DNA of 64,000 bases, from NCBI RefSeq assembly GCF_000378605.1, contig NZ_KB905157.1, positions 124,001-188,000 on the forward strand. Direction: 5' to 3'. The stretch is from Thioalkalivibrio sp. ALJ21. GTDB taxonomy: Bacteria; Pseudomonadota; Gammaproteobacteria; Ectothiorhodospirales; Ectothiorhodospiraceae. Shown in pieces: positions 8,142 through 18,031 of the stretch. Under the pieces are notes generated by a model. It was given only the letters and a program-made list of their open reading frames with translations. It made no database searches and was not told where the DNA came from. Every line of letters starts with the position of its first letter. Position 1 is the stretch's first letter. The translations under genes and the position numbers were made by a program.

Positions 8142-9440
8142 TCAGAAGCGGTAGCGCAACCCGGCCGACAGGACGTGCACATCGCCGCGCGTGCGCCCGC
8201 GGGTCTCGGTGGTTACCCCGACATCCGCAAACTCCGATTCGAGCTCGATGGACTCGCTGCTGACGTCGATATAGGCATAGCCGAAGTCGAAGCTGAAGCG
8301 ATCACTGGCGCGGTAGCTGGCGCCGACCGTGTACCAGATGCGATCGCCATCCGGTGTGCGCGTGCTGCGAAAGCCGTCGCGGGTTGGCGTGCGGTCGTAC
8401 TGGATGCCGGCACGCAGCGTCCACTGCGGGTTGGCCTGGTATTCGGCGCCCAGCGCGATGGCATAGCTGTCGCGATAGTTCTGCTCCACCGTCTGGATGG
8501 AACTGCTACCGCTGCGTACATCGATCTCGTCGAAGTTCGACCAGCGAAACCAGGTGTACTGCACAAGCCCGGTCCAGCGCGCATCGAACTCGTGCGACAG
8601 GGCGACACTTGCGACATCCGGCAGTTTGAGCCGGGCCTGGGCGGACATCGTCGTGCTCTCGCCTAGCCCCTGCGGTGGGGTCACCGTCGCCGTACCACGC
8701 AGGTTCTGGCTCACTCCGTGGCGGTAGTGCAGGCCCAGCCGGGTCGCGTCGGTCAGGTCGGCCTGCAGGCCCAGGTTGAAACCGACATCCCAGCTGTCGC
8801 CCTCCAGCTTGAACTCGCCATCGGTGTCCGGATCGGGGCCCGCGGGCGAGGGGATGGCGCTGCGCAGCGTGGCGTTCGCGTAGTGGAGGTCCAGACCGCC
8901 GCCGATGGAGACACGCTCGCTCAGCTCGAAGGCGATCGAAGGGTGCAGATTGATCACCTTCAGATCGGTGTCGGTGGAGTCGTAGCGGCCAAAGAAGTCG
9001 TCGTCGTAGTCGTTGGCCAGGCCATAGGGTGCGGTCAGCCCCACGCCCAGCCACAGGCGCTCGCCGTAGCGCTCGGCCCAGTAGAGGTTCGGGATGGGGG
9101 TCGGATCGTACGGGTTGCCGCCGTTGCCACCGTCGGTGGGCTGTTCACCGAAGGCGCCGGTGGCCGATGAGCCCTGGTCGCTCATGCGTGTGCGCGGCAT
9201 CAGCAGGTGCACGTTGGCCTGAAACTCGCCGCTTTCCAGGCGCGTCATGCCGGCGGGGTTGAAGTAGATGGTGCTGGCATCATTGGCGGCGGCGGCCTCG
9301 CCGGCGTAGGCCCGGCCAAGGCCCGTGACGCCCTGTTCCTGGATGTAGAACCCCGCCGCGAGCAGGGTGGTCGGCGCGGCGAACATGGCGCCGGCGACGG
9401 CGACACAGAGCGCCAGTCGGCGCGTGGAATGGTGCGTCAT
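8142..9440 (-). CDS. FadL/TodX family outer-membrane transporter
   Basis: 432 residues: signal peptide (about 1-29, ending LLAA), then the FadL N-terminal hatch (GFYIQEQGVTGLGRAYAG and a DASTIYFNPAGM motif), then a 14-strand-type beta barrel ending in aromatic F (LRYRF). FadL proteins carry hydrophobic compounds such as long-chain fatty acids or aromatics across the outer membrane. The substrate cannot be read from the sequence. A strong AGGGGG ribosome site precedes the ATG. A candidate promoter and a dyad operator lie upstream. Confidence 0.88.
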   Translation of the reverse strand: MTHHSTRRLALCVAVAGAMFAAPTTLLAAGFYIQEQGVTGLGRAYAGEAAAANDASTIYFNPAGMTRLESGEFQANVHLLMPRTRMSDQGSSATGAFGEQPTDGGNGGNPYDPTPIPNLYWAERYGERLWLGVGLTAPYGLANDYDDDFFGRYDSTDTDLKVINLHPSIAFELSERVSIGGGLDLHYANATLRSAIPSPAGPDPDTDGEFKLEGDSWDVGFNLGLQADLTDATRLGLHYRHGVSQNLRGTATVTPPQGLGESTTMSAQARLKLPDVASVALSHEFDARWTGLVQYTWFRWSNFDEIDVRSGSSSIQTVEQNYRDSYAIALGAEYQANPQWTLRAGIQYDRTPTRDGFRSTRTPDGDRIWYTVGASYRASDRFSFDFGYAYIDVSSESIELESEFADVGVTTETRGRTRGDVHVLSAGLRYRF

Positions 9441-9516
9441 GCGGTCCCCCTGGTCTTGTTATGGGCGGGGCAGGGCCTGGCCCCTGTCCCGGGGTGACCG
9501 CCTGCTCCCGGTTCGG

Positions 9517-9545
9517 ACCCTACCGGGTCGGACGATATTCGCCAA
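9517..9545 (-). promoter_or_regulatory. Candidate sigma-70 promoter for fadL
   Basis: On the minus strand TTGGCG (9545-9540) and TAGGGT (9522-9517) are separated by exactly 17 bases. Each hexamer departs from consensus, so a basal level dependent on an activator would fit. The dyad at 9561-9584 lies just upstream of the -35. Transcription would start near 9510, about 70 bases before the ATG. Confidence 0.35.
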
Positions 9546-9560
9546 CCTTTTTGCCGTGTC

Positions 9561-9584
9561 CGAGAATGACAAATGTCATGCTCG
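9561..9584. promoter_or_regulatory. 24-bp dyad (ATGACA-AA-TGTCAT core) upstream of fadL
   Basis: CGAG-A-ATGACAAATGTCAT-G-CTCG is palindromic except for one base pair: a 14-bp perfect core extended by CGAG/CTCG arms. It begins about 15 bases upstream of the proposed fadL -35, the usual place for an activator. I do not recognise the cognate regulator, and none is encoded nearby. Confidence 0.5.
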
Positions 9585-9604
9585 GAGGGGTGACTGCGGG
9601 GGGA

Positions 9605-9793
9605 TCAGACCAGGAGGGCGAGCCCCACGACCGCGGCGGTGACGCCCCCGATCAGCAGGGCAAGCGTGCGCCGGGTGAAGCGGCCGAAGAACAGGCGGGC
9701 TGCCCGTTCACGCAGGCCAAAGCTGTCCTGCAGCCCGACGATGGCCGCGATCAGGCCACCGACCAGCAGGACAATGCCGAGGATCTGGATCAT
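9605..9793 (-). CDS. Small two-helix membrane protein
   Basis: 62 residues: two hydrophobic helices (about 3-21 and 45-61) joined by a basic loop (GLRERAARLFFGRFTRR). I took ATG 9793 rather than the frame-open ATG at 9808, because GGAGGGAG between them is the ribosome binding site. It resembles small uncharacterised inner-membrane proteins of the DUF3185 kind, but I am not certain of the family. It lies 24 bases downstream of the glsB-like gene, probably in one transcript; both small membrane proteins may be stress-related. Confidence 0.6.
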   Translation of the reverse strand: MIQILGIVLLVGGLIAAIVGLQDSFGLRERAARLFFGRFTRRTLALLIGGVTAAVVGLALLV

Positions 9794-9817
9794 CGCGTCT
9801 CCCTCCATGCGGTTTGT

Positions 9818-10075
9818 CTACCACTTGCGTGGTGCGATCAGGCGCAGTAGCGCCAGCAGCAGGATGGCCCCGACGGTGGCCGCCACCAGCGTGCCGATGA
9901 GGCCGGCCGTCGGGACTCCCAGCTGGGTGAACAGCCAGCCGCCCAGCACCGCCCCGATGACCCCGATCACGATGTTCAGCAGGATGCCCTGACCGGCGCC
10001 GTGGACCAGCAATCCCGCGAGCCAGCCGGCGATGCCGCCGATCAGCAGCAGCAATAACAGTGATTCAACGGGCAT
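9818..10075 (-). CDS. GlsB/YeaQ/YmgE family membrane protein
   Basis: 85 residues with three hydrophobic helices and the family's glycine pattern (GGIAGWLAG, NIVIGVIGAVLGGWLF). These proteins are annotated as transglycosylase-associated, but have no catalytic domain and are often induced by stress. AAGGAG lies upstream of the ATG. Confidence 0.85.
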   Translation of the reverse strand: MPVESLLLLLLIGGIAGWLAGLLVHGAGQGILLNIVIGVIGAVLGGWLFTQLGVPTAGLIGTLVAATVGAILLLALLRLIAPRKW

Positions 10076-10138
10076 TGAGTGCTCCTTTGCTCTCTTGTCT
10101 GATGGATGACCGGGGCGGGTGTTCCGTGCGGCCCTGAT

Positions 10139-12202
10139 TCAGCCGACGGTGGCATAGCGCGTGGCGCTGCCCAGCCAGCGCTCGATCAGGGCCGCGGCGC
10201 GCGGCGGATCCTCGCGCACGCGCAGGGCCAGCTCCGTGGCCTCCTCCAGCAGGTCCTGATCGCGTGACCAGTCGGCCACGCGGAAGCTGCGGTCGCCCGT
10301 CTGGCGTGTGCCCAGCAGCTCCCCGGGGCCGCGCAGCCGCAGGTCGACCTCCGCGATCTCGAAGCCATCGTCGGTGCGGCGCATCGCCTCCAGGCGTTCT
10401 CGGGCGGTTTCGCCCAGCGGCGGGCGGTAGAGCAGCACGCAGGCGGAGGCGGTGTTGCCGCGCCCGACACGGCCACGCAACTGGTGCAGCTGCGACAGCC
10501 CCATGCGTTCGGCATTCTCGATGATCATCAGGCTCGCATTGGGGACATCCACGCCGACCTCGATCACCGTGGTGGCGACCAGCAGATCGAGCGCGCCGGC
10601 ACGAAAGCGTTCCATCACCGTATCGCGTTCGGGCCCCTTCATGCGCCCGTGGGCCAGCCCGATGCTCAGCTCCGGCAGCGCCTCGCGCAGGCGCTCGGCG
10701 GTCGCCTCGGCAGACTCCGCCTCCAGTTGTTCGGATTCCTCCACCAGCGGGCAGACCCAGTAGGCCTGGGTGCCGGAGCCGCAGGCGGCACGGATGCGCT
10801 CGATCACCTCGTCGCGGCGCTCGTGGCTGATCAGTGCAGTGCGCACGGGTGTGCGCCCCGGCGGGCGTTCGTCGATGACCGAGCTGTCCAGGTCGGCGTA
10901 CAGGGCCATGGCCAGGGTGCGCGGGATCGGTGTCGCGGTCATGATCAGCTGATGCGGCATCTGCCCGTTGCCCTTGTCGCGCAGGGCCATGCGCTGGTGC
11001 ACGCCAAAGCGGTGCTGCTCGTCGATGATCGCCAGCCCCAGGCGGTGGAAGCGGACCTCCTCCTGGAACAGGGCGTGGGTGCCGATCGCGACCTGGCGCT
11101 GGCCACTGGCCAGTTCCGAAAGCAACTGGCCCCGCTCGCTGGCGCCCTGGCGTCCCCCCAGCCACGCCACCGACACACCCAGCGGTTCCAGCCACTGGGC
11201 GAGGTTGCGCCCGTGCTGACGGGCGAGCAGCTCGGTGGGGGCCATGAAGGCGACCTGATGGCCGGCCTCCACTGCTGCGAGGGCGGCCGCGACCGCGACC
11301 AGGGTCTTGCCGGAGCCGACGTCGCCCTGCACCAGCCGGTTCATCGGGATCGGGCGGGCCAGGTCGTCGCGCACCTCGTGGATCACGCGGTCCTGTGCGC
11401 CGGTGGGTTCGAACGGGAGTTGGTCGCGCAGTTGTTGCCACAGTGCGCCCTCGGGGCGGATGACCGGCGCGCGGCGCGTATCCTGCGGGGTGCGGCTTTG
11501 TTCCATGCGGGCGAGCTGGTGCGCGGTCAGCTCCTCCAGTGCCAGGCGGGTGCGCGCGGGCCCGCGCTGCTCGGCGGTGTCCAGTGCGTCCAGGGCCTCG
11601 GCCCGCGCCGGGGGGTGGTGCAACTGCTGCAGGGCCGTGTGCAGCCCGGGTAGCTGGCGTTCGTTCAGTTCCGGGAGCAGGTCGGGCAGTTGCCCGGTCG
11701 TCGGCAGGACCTCGGTGACCAGCTGACGCAGGAGCTTCTGCGAGATGCCCTCGGTGGTCGGGTAGATCGGGGTGAGGTGGGTTTCCAGGGTGGGCGGTTT
11801 CGTGCCCACCACCTGGAGTTCCGGGTGCACGCACTCCATTGCGCCGGGCATGCCGCGCGGTTCGCCAAAGGCGCGAATGCGCGTGCCCGGGCTCAGGCGG
11901 CGTTGCTGACCACTGCCGAAATGGAAGAATCGCAGCAGGATGGACGCGCCGTCCTCTTCCAGCGTGACCACCAGCATGCGTCGGCGGCGATGGACGACCT
12001 CGGCATGGGTAACCCGGCCCTCGAACAGGGCGGGGAGTCCCGGGCGCAGGGCGCGGATCGGGGTCAGCCGGGTGCGGTCCTCGAAGCGCAGCGGCAGGTG
12101 CAGGAGCAGGTCCCGCGCCTGTTCCAGGCCCAGGCGGGCCAGGCGCTCGGCCACCGCGGGGCCGACGCCCTTGAACCCCGTCAGCGGTGCCTGCAGGTCC
12201 AC
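10139..12202 (-). CDS. recG: ATP-dependent DNA helicase RecG
   Basis: 687 residues, close to the E. coli length. It has a wedge/OB domain (LLLHLPLRFEDRT near the start), helicase motif I QGDVGSGKT, motif II DEQH (IIDEQHRFG) and the C-terminal helicase domain with a QLHQLRGRVGRG motif. RecG remodels stalled forks and Holliday junctions. I chose the GTG at 12202: it begins just before the conserved TGFKGVGPAVAERL region, 19 bases after the ridA stop, and upstream codons in frame overlap ridA antisensibly. No clear ribosome site, so coupling to ridA is likely. Start uncertain. Confidence 0.93.
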   Translation of the reverse strand: MDLQAPLTGFKGVGPAVAERLARLGLEQARDLLLHLPLRFEDRTRLTPIRALRPGLPALFEGRVTHAEVVHRRRRMLVVTLEEDGASILLRFFHFGSGQQRRLSPGTRIRAFGEPRGMPGAMECVHPELQVVGTKPPTLETHLTPIYPTTEGISQKLLRQLVTEVLPTTGQLPDLLPELNERQLPGLHTALQQLHHPPARAEALDALDTAEQRGPARTRLALEELTAHQLARMEQSRTPQDTRRAPVIRPEGALWQQLRDQLPFEPTGAQDRVIHEVRDDLARPIPMNRLVQGDVGSGKTLVAVAAALAAVEAGHQVAFMAPTELLARQHGRNLAQWLEPLGVSVAWLGGRQGASERGQLLSELASGQRQVAIGTHALFQEEVRFHRLGLAIIDEQHRFGVHQRMALRDKGNGQMPHQLIMTATPIPRTLAMALYADLDSSVIDERPPGRTPVRTALISHERRDEVIERIRAACGSGTQAYWVCPLVEESEQLEAESAEATAERLREALPELSIGLAHGRMKGPERDTVMERFRAGALDLLVATTVIEVGVDVPNASLMIIENAERMGLSQLHQLRGRVGRGNTASACVLLYRPPLGETARERLEAMRRTDDGFEIAEVDLRLRGPGELLGTRQTGDRSFRVADWSRDQDLLEEATELALRVREDPPRAAALIERWLGSATRYATVG

Positions 12203-12221
12203 CGCGGTCGCCGCGCGCGGA

Positions 12222-12611
12222 TCAGCCGCGCGGGCACCAGGCGATGGCGTCCATCTCCACCTGGGCGCCCTTGGGCAGGGCGGCCACGCCGATCGCGGCG
12301 CGCGCCGGGTACGGCTCGGCAAAGACCTCGCTCATGATCTTGTTGACCAGCGGGAAGTGGGTCAGGTCGATCAGGAAGATGTTCAGCTTGGCGATGTCGG
12401 AGAAATCCGCATCGGCGGCCTCCAGCACGGCCTTCAGGTTGTCGAACACGCGGCGGATCTGGTCTTCGATGCCGCCGTCGACCAGCTCCATCGTGGCCGG
12501 GTCCAGCGGGATCTGGCCGGACAGGTACAGGGTGTCGCCGGCACGCACGGCCTGGGAGTAGGGGCCGATCGCGGCCGGGGCGTTTTCGGTCTGGATGATT
12601 TCGCGCGACAT
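12222..12611 (-). CDS. ridA: RidA family enamine/imine deaminase
   Basis: 129 residues starting [20 protein letters not shown], the normal RidA start. It hydrolyses reactive enamines and imines released by PLP enzymes such as threonine dehydratase, protecting other enzymes. The substrate-carboxylate Arg is in the [16 protein letters not shown] region. AAGGAG lies upstream of ATG 12611. In many genomes ridA follows spoT; here it precedes recG instead, while spoT lies near 18032 on the other strand. Confidence 0.92.
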   Translation of the reverse strand: MSREIIQTENAPAAIGPYSQAVRAGDTLYLSGQIPLDPATMELVDGGIEDQIRRVFDNLKAVLEAADADFSDIAKLNIFLIDLTHFPLVNKIMSEVFAEPYPARAAIGVAALPKGAQVEMDAIAWCPRG

Positions 12612-12697
12612 GCGGGCTCCTTGGCTCGGGTCGGTGATTCGGGATGCGGGCACCTTACCTCATTGGTTCGGGTGGCGGGATCGCCGGGACGTTGCGC

Positions 12698-14961
<2,264 letters not shown>

Positions 14962-14980
14962 CTACCGGTGGCGTGTCCGC

Positions 14981-15241
14981 TTACTGCTGCGGCTGCACGC
15001 TCACGAAGCGCCGGTTGTTCGGGCCACCGACCTTGAACACGACTTCGCCGTCGACCTTCGCGAACAGCGTGTGGTCCTTGCCACAACCCACGTTCTCGCC
15101 GGGATGATACTGCGTCCCGCGCTGACGGACGAGGATGTTGCCGGCGCGCACGACCTGGCCGCCAAAGCGCTTCACGCCCAGGCGTTTGCTCTCGGAATCG
15201 CGCCCGTTGCGGGTACTCCCGCCTGCCTTTTTATGTGCCAT
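14981..15241 (-). CDS. rpmA: 50S ribosomal protein L27
   Basis: 86 residues with the characteristic N-terminus [16 protein letters not shown], which reaches the peptidyl-transferase centre. There is no N-terminal extension needing cleavage. It is co-transcribed with rplU, 33 bases upstream. Confidence 0.97.
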   Translation of the reverse strand: MAHKKAGGSTRNGRDSESKRLGVKRFGGQVVRAGNILVRQRGTQYHPGENVGCGKDHTLFAKVDGEVVFKVGGPNNRRFVSVQPQQ

Positions 15242-15274
15242 GGATTCGTTCTCCTGAAAAAATGCGCCTGCGCG

Positions 15275-15586
15275 TCAGCCGGCGATGCCGGTGATGCGCA
15301 CGGTGGTGTAGTGCTGGCGGTGCCCCATCTGCTTCTGCGAATGCTTGCGGCGCCGGAATTTCATGATGTGGACCTTCTTGGCCCGGCCGTGGTCTTCGAC
15401 CTTGGCGGTCACCTTGCCGCCGTCGACCAGCGGGGCCCCGACGCGAACATCGTCGCCCGAACCGACCATCAGCACCTGGTCGAACTCGACCTCGGAGCCG
15501 GCTTCGGCCTCAAGCTTTTCGATGCGGATCACGTCACCTTCGGCGACGCGGTACTGTTTACCACCTGTTGCGATGATCGCGTACAT
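15275..15586 (-). CDS. rplU: 50S ribosomal protein L21
   Basis: 103 residues, [14 protein letters not shown], standard length. I chose ATG 15586 because an AGGGAA site directly precedes it; the frame is open further upstream, but not as L21. L21 binds 23S rRNA in the large subunit. It is first gene of the rplU-rpmA operon, driven by the promoter at 15670-15698. Confidence 0.97.
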   Translation of the reverse strand: MYAIIATGGKQYRVAEGDVIRIEKLEAEAGSEVEFDQVLMVGSGDDVRVGAPLVDGGKVTAKVEDHGRAKKVHIMKFRRRKHSQKQMGHRQHYTTVRITGIAG

Positions 15587-15669
15587 TTCCCTGGGACTCC
15601 GTTGCGATACCTGTGTGGACCGGCCCGTCAAGTCTGGAACTGAAAGACCGGTCTCGCGAAAGGGCGGAA

Positions 15670-15698
15670 ATGCTAGCAGCGAGTCGCCTTCGGGTCAA
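15670..15698 (-). promoter_or_regulatory. Sigma-70 promoter of rplU-rpmA
   Basis: On the minus strand TTGACC (15698-15693), a 17-base spacer and TAGCAT (15675-15670). Transcription would start near 15663, giving a leader of about 77 bases with an internal GACCGG-rich region that could fold. The -10 is identical to that of the divergent ispB promoter. Confidence 0.75.
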
Positions 15699-15718
15699 TG
15701 CCCGGCGGTGGTGCGCGC

Positions 15719-15747
15719 TTGACACCCCACCGGGGCCTTCCTAGCAT
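15719..15747 (+). promoter_or_regulatory. Sigma-70 promoter of ispB
   Basis: A perfect -35 TTGACA (15719-15724), a 17-base spacer and -10 TAGCAT (15742-15747). Transcription would start near 15754, about 36 bases before the ispB ATG. The two -35 boxes of this divergent pair are only about 20 bases apart. Confidence 0.8.
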
Positions 15748-15789
15748 GCCAGCGCCTACCAACTTCCTCATACTGGCGCGCCTACCCGC

Positions 15790-16758
15790 ATGTCCATCAA
15801 CGCAATCCGAGAGCTGGCTGCAGACGACATGCAGGCGGTCGACCAGTGCATCCGTGACCGGCTCAGTTCGCCGGTTGTGCTGATCAACCAGCTGGGCCAC
15901 TACATTATCCACTCCGGGGGGAAGCGCCTGCGGCCCCTGCTGGCGACCCTGTCGGCACGCGCCTGCGCGGTCGAGGGCGAGGAGCCGGTGGTGCTGGCCG
16001 CGGTGGTGGAGTTTATCCACACGGCGACCCTGCTGCATGACGACGTGGTCGATGCCTCCGAGATGCGCCGGGGCAACGAGACCGCGAACCACATCTTTGG
16101 TAACGAGGCCGCGGTGCTGGTCGGCGATTTTCTCTACTCGCGCGCGTTCGAGATGATGGTCGAGGTCGGCTCGATGCGGGTGATGGAGATCCTGGCCCAT
16201 GCGACCAACGTGATCGCCGAGGGCGAGGTGATGCAGTTGATGAACTGCCACGACGCCGATGTCGACGAGGCTCGCTACATGAACGTGATCCAGTCGAAGA
16301 CGGCCAAGCTGTTCGAGGCCGCCTGCCAGCTGGGCGCCATCCTTGGCGAGCGCCCGCGGGCCGAGGAAGAGTCGCTCGCGCGCTACGGCATGCATCTGGG
16401 CACCGCCTTCCAGCTGATCGACGATGTGCTCGACTACTCTTCCGACGATGCCGTGACCGGCAAGCGCATGGGCGATGACCTGGCCGAGGGCAAGCCGACC
16501 CTGCCGCTGATCCAGGCGATCCGGGTCGGTACGCCGGAGCAGCAGACCGTTGTGCGTCAGGCGATCGAAGACGGCGGGCGCGAGCAGGTGGATGCGGTAC
16601 TCGAGATCGTTCATGCCACCGGGGCCCTGGACTATGCCCGCGAACGCGCGGCCGCGGAGACCGAGGCGGCGATTGCCGCGGCGTCCGTGCTCCCGGAGTC
16701 GCCACACCGCCAGGCCCTGATCGACCTCGCACGCTTCGCGGTGGGTCGCGATCACTGA
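15790..16758 (+). CDS. ispB: Octaprenyl diphosphate synthase (long-chain trans-prenyl transferase)
   Basis: 322 residues. Both aspartate-rich Mg-binding motifs are present: DDVVD (in LLHDDVVD) and DDVLD (in QLIDDVLD). It adds IPP units to farnesyl diphosphate to make the ubiquinone side chain (C40, inferred from family). It has the usual divergent position to rplU-rpmA. Confidence 0.94.
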   Translation: MSINAIRELAADDMQAVDQCIRDRLSSPVVLINQLGHYIIHSGGKRLRPLLATLSARACAVEGEEPVVLAAVVEFIHTATLLHDDVVDASEMRRGNETANHIFGNEAAVLVGDFLYSRAFEMMVEVGSMRVMEILAHATNVIAEGEVMQLMNCHDADVDEARYMNVIQSKTAKLFEAACQLGAILGERPRAEEESLARYGMHLGTAFQLIDDVLDYSSDDAVTGKRMGDDLAEGKPTLPLIQAIRVGTPEQQTVVRQAIEDGGREQVDAVLEIVHATGALDYARERAAAETEAAIAAASVLPESPHRQALIDLARFAVGRDH

Positions 16759-16853
16759 CCGTTCGGGCCCGGTGCGCGGTGCATTATGCGGCCGCGCAGG
16801 CGCGTGACATTGCCCGGATCACCAGTTCCATTGATCAGTGTCTCCCTGGGGCA

Positions 16854-16882
16854 TGGACACGCCCGGATTGGCTCGGCATAAT
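16854..16882 (+). promoter_or_regulatory. Promoter of tRNA-Pro
   Basis: TGGACA (16854-16859), a 17-base spacer and CATAAT (16877-16882). The start would fall near 16889, about seven bases before the mature tRNA 5' end. A GCGGGC stretch follows the -10. Confidence 0.65.
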
Positions 16883-16895
16883 AGCGGGCTCGGTT

Positions 16896-16972
16896 CGGAG
16901 TGTAGCTCAGCTTGGTAGAGCACTGCCTTCGGGAGGCAGGGGTCGAAGGTTCGAATCCTTTCACTCCGACCA
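16896..16972 (+). tRNA. tRNA-Pro (anticodon CGG)
   Basis: 77 nt that fold as a full cloverleaf: acceptor CGGAGTG/CACTCCG, D arm GCTC/GAGC, anticodon stem CTGCC/GGCAG with loop TTCGGGA (anticodon CGG, reads CCG codons), T arm GAAGG/CCTTT with TTCGAAT, discriminator A and an encoded CCA. CCG is a frequent proline codon in this GC-rich DNA. It sits between ispB and gmk. tRNA genes can serve as integration sites, but nothing integrated is seen here. Confidence 0.96.
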
Positions 16973-17057
16973 ACTCTATTTCCCTGGTATGCCGGGTCGT
17001 TTCTGGCCGGCAGCCAGCCGATGATTCCATTCCTGTTCTGCTCCTGCGGACGCGTTC

Positions 17058-17708
17058 ATGACCGCCACTTCCCAGGCCGTTCGCGGCACCCTCTATATCG
17101 TTTCCGCGCCATCGGGCGCAGGCAAGACCAGCCTGGTCGCCGCTTTGCTCGAGCGCGTGGAGCAGGTCGAGGTCTCCGTCTCGCATACGACGCGCAAGCC
17201 GCGCGCCGGCGAGGTGAACGGCGAGCACTATCACTTCGTCTCGGCCGAGGAATTTCTCGGCATGATCGAGGACGGCCAGCTGCTGGAACACGCGAAGGTG
17301 TTCGACAACTTCTATGGCACCGCACGCGCCAGCGTCGAAGAGCGCCTGGATGCCGGCATGGACGTGATCCTGGAGATTGACTGGCAGGGTGCGCGCCAGG
17401 TGCGCGCGGCGGTGCCGGATGCGCATTCGATCTTCATCCTGCCGCCGTCGCGCGACGAGCTGGAGCGGCGCCTGCGCGGGCGGGGGCAGGACAGCGAAGA
17501 GGTCATCCAGCGGCGCCTGCGCGACGCGGAGTCCGATTGCACGCATTTCCGCGAATATGACTACACGGTCGTCAACTCGAATTTCGAGCGGGCGGTCAGT
17601 GACCTGGCCAGCATCTTCCGCTCCAACCGTCTGCGCACGGTGGAGCAGGAGATACGTTCCGCATCGACGATACGGAATCTGTTGGCGAGTACGCCGGGCA
17701 CGGCGTAA
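17058..17708 (+). CDS. gmk: Guanylate kinase
   Basis: 216 residues with P-loop SAPSGAGKTS and the GMP-binding region (SHTTRKPRAGEVNGEHYHF). It converts GMP to GDP with ATP, feeding GTP and hence (p)ppGpp synthesis. It is first of the gmk-rpoZ-spoT cluster, a standard order. Confidence 0.96.
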   Translation: MTATSQAVRGTLYIVSAPSGAGKTSLVAALLERVEQVEVSVSHTTRKPRAGEVNGEHYHFVSAEEFLGMIEDGQLLEHAKVFDNFYGTARASVEERLDAGMDVILEIDWQGARQVRAAVPDAHSIFILPPSRDELERRLRGRGQDSEEVIQRRLRDAESDCTHFREYDYTVVNSNFERAVSDLASIFRSNRLRTVEQEIRSASTIRNLLASTPGTA

Positions 17709-17742
17709 CATGCAGTATTAACGACTCATAACCGGAGTACCC

Positions 17743-18018
17743 ATGGCACGCGTCACCGTCGAGGACTGCCTCGAAAAAGTGGACAATCGCTTCGAACTGG
17801 TGCTGATGGCGGCCCGCCGGGCCCGTCATATCGCACACGGCAAGGAGCCCCGTGTATCCGAGGACAACGACAAGCCCACGGTTATCGCCCTGCGCGAGAT
17901 CGCCGAGGGGCTGGTCGGCACCGAGGTGTTCGACGAACACGATGAACGGCCCCAGAACCAGATGCTGGACTTCAGCACGATCCGCCATCTGGAGCAGCTG
18001 GAAGCCGACGAACGCTAG
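17743..18018 (+). CDS. rpoZ: RNA polymerase omega subunit
   Basis: 91 residues, [20 protein letters not shown], typical omega. It helps assemble the beta-prime subunit and forms part of a ppGpp-binding site on RNA polymerase. ACCGGAG lies upstream of the ATG. It is followed by spoT after 13 bases. Confidence 0.96.
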   Translation: MARVTVEDCLEKVDNRFELVLMAARRARHIAHGKEPRVSEDNDKPTVIALREIAEGLVGTEVFDEHDERPQNQMLDFSTIRHLEQLEADER

Positions 18019-18031
18019 GGATCGATAACTC

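Noticed and set aside
16896-17057. tRNA-Pro as an integration site (attachment site)
   Set aside because: No integrase and no repeated tRNA 3' end were found downstream; gmk follows directly.
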